DNA of 64,000 nt from Leptoclinus maculatus (lineage: Eukaryota > Chordata > Actinopteri > Perciformes > Stichaeidae): contig JAVDOI010000012.1 in assembly GCA_032191485.1 (NCBI GenBank), forward strand, positions 10,106,635 to 10,170,634, in the 5' to 3' direction. Position numbers and translations under genes: made by a program. The notes beneath the pieces are model-generated. The model did no database searches and was not told where the DNA came from. It was given only the letters and a program-made list of their open reading frames with translations. Shown here piece after piece: positions 62,888-64,000 of this stretch; the stretch's first letter is position 1; every line of letters starts with the position of its first letter.

Positions 62888-64000
62888 GTATGACCGGAAT
62901 AACTCCGTATATGATAAAACATTAGTCAAATGTGCTCTACTCGGTGTGAGACAAGCGAAGTGTTACAAAACATGCAAGTTAGTTCAATTACCTTGCAAAG
63001 TAATTGTTCATGCGCCACAGGCCAATAACGATGTGTGAGTTGTCATGCTTACCGACAGCGTAATTAAGCTGCTCTTTGTGTACGCTTGCTTCTTATTTGG
63101 GAAATAACATTCTTCCATAAACAGCACAACGTTTGCAGTAATGATCTCTGCAGCTCTCTGGTGGTGGATGCTCTTTGCTTTGATTGAGATAGCATCATGA
63201 AGCAAAATTAATATTGCATCTTATATACAAAACAGTTTTGCAAATCAATATATTCTTTACAACTCACTTGCTGCATAAAGTTCAGCATTGCTTAATGGAT
63301 GGAAAAAAAAATAAATAATGATAATCTTGCGGTGCTTTAGGTAAATTCCTTAGGCAATAGCTCGTAGATGAAGTGTGATTGAATGGTTGTGCATGGTCAT
63401 AAGAGAGAGAAAGACGCGAACAATCAACTTGCTGAAATGGAAAGCAACGCTCCCCTCAGCAGGTAAACATGATCTACTCCCCACTCTCACAAGTTCGCGC
63501 ACACATTTCCCCGTCTCTGTCATTTGCTGTCTGCTCAGCCTGCAGCTAACAGATAATCTTCGTTTTTGCCATTTGCGCTCACTCACACCTTCACAATTAG
63601 CACTCCCTTAACAATTAACAGCAGCCAGTAATTACCCCTGTTGCTTTCAGGTTACCTGCTTTTGCGTGCATCCTTGGAAGTCACACTTAGCTGACAGTTT
63701 TGATTGATGCTCTCGGCTCTGCAGTAAATGCTATAAAAAAAACGTTCTCACCAATGTTACAGCTGCTACTCTGGCAAGCAGTGGAACTATCAAGAGAATA
63801 GTTCCTAGAATAGTAGCCTAGAATTGGCACCACTTGCCATTCCCTTGTATTGCAGGCCACCTAAAAGAAAAAACGACACCATCACAGAAGCGTTCTTCAA
63901 TTTTCCCGACAACACACACACACACTCCCTATGTGACTGTCTTTTCCAGCCTGCAACACTTATGCGTGTGTGTGCTTGTGTACATGTGTGTTTTGCGATA
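62888..64000 (+). other. Start of the next plexin intron
   Basis: No exon is recognised up to the window edge. The sequence is mostly unique and A/T-rich, with only short CA and TG runs near the end (about 63912-63924 and 63964-63991). Confidence 0.8.

Overview
The window is vertebrate nuclear DNA, most likely from a spiny-rayed (percomorph) teleost fish. It holds the middle of one protein-coding gene, an A-type plexin that best fits plexin A4 (plxna4), on the + strand. Eleven consecutive coding exons can be read: 5652-5786, 28616-28716, 38175-38298, 41017-41170, 44637-44733, 46791-46905, 48718-48918, 49583-49679, 50036-50235, 58346-58497 and 62770-62887. All have GT/AG borders and all join in phase. 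Together they encode exactly 498 residues (1,494 nt) with no stop. The start codon, most of the sema domain, the transmembrane segment and the cytoplasmic GAP domain lie outside the window. The gene enters from the left and leaves to the right.

The encoded stretch is extracellular. It runs from the end of the sema propeller, through PSI domain 1, an IPT-like domain, PSI 2, a second IPT-like domain and PSI 3, into an IPT domain. Each PSI domain has its eight cysteines and is split across exon borders. These modules form the receptor stalk, which positions the semaphorin-binding head relative to the membrane in axon guidance.

Over 97 percent of the window is intron (the largest is 22.8 kb, 5787-28615). 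The introns are packed with simple repeats: dozens of (CA/TG)n tracts, (AT)n, a (GACA)n array, poly-G/poly-C runs, and a 9-bp minisatellite of about 50 units at 23817-24271. They also carry dispersed repeats of types common in fish: a truncated minus-strand LINE just before the exon at 44637, several hAT-like or palindromic MITE-like elements, and tRNA-SINE and LINE-tail remnants. Unique, non-repetitive stretches that look like conserved noncoding enhancers lie at about 9895-10110, 13381-13560, 14870-15000, 24690-24990, 53880-54130, 57800-57905 and 58080-58260; this is inference only.

The fish assignment rests on the divergent plexin, the microsatellite density and these repeat types. I see no second gene, no confident RNA gene, no CRISPR array and no convincing undescribed system. 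The points most worth a second look are a UG tract touching a splice acceptor, the phased minisatellite, the paired palindromic elements, the LINE insertion next to an exon, and the candidate enhancers.
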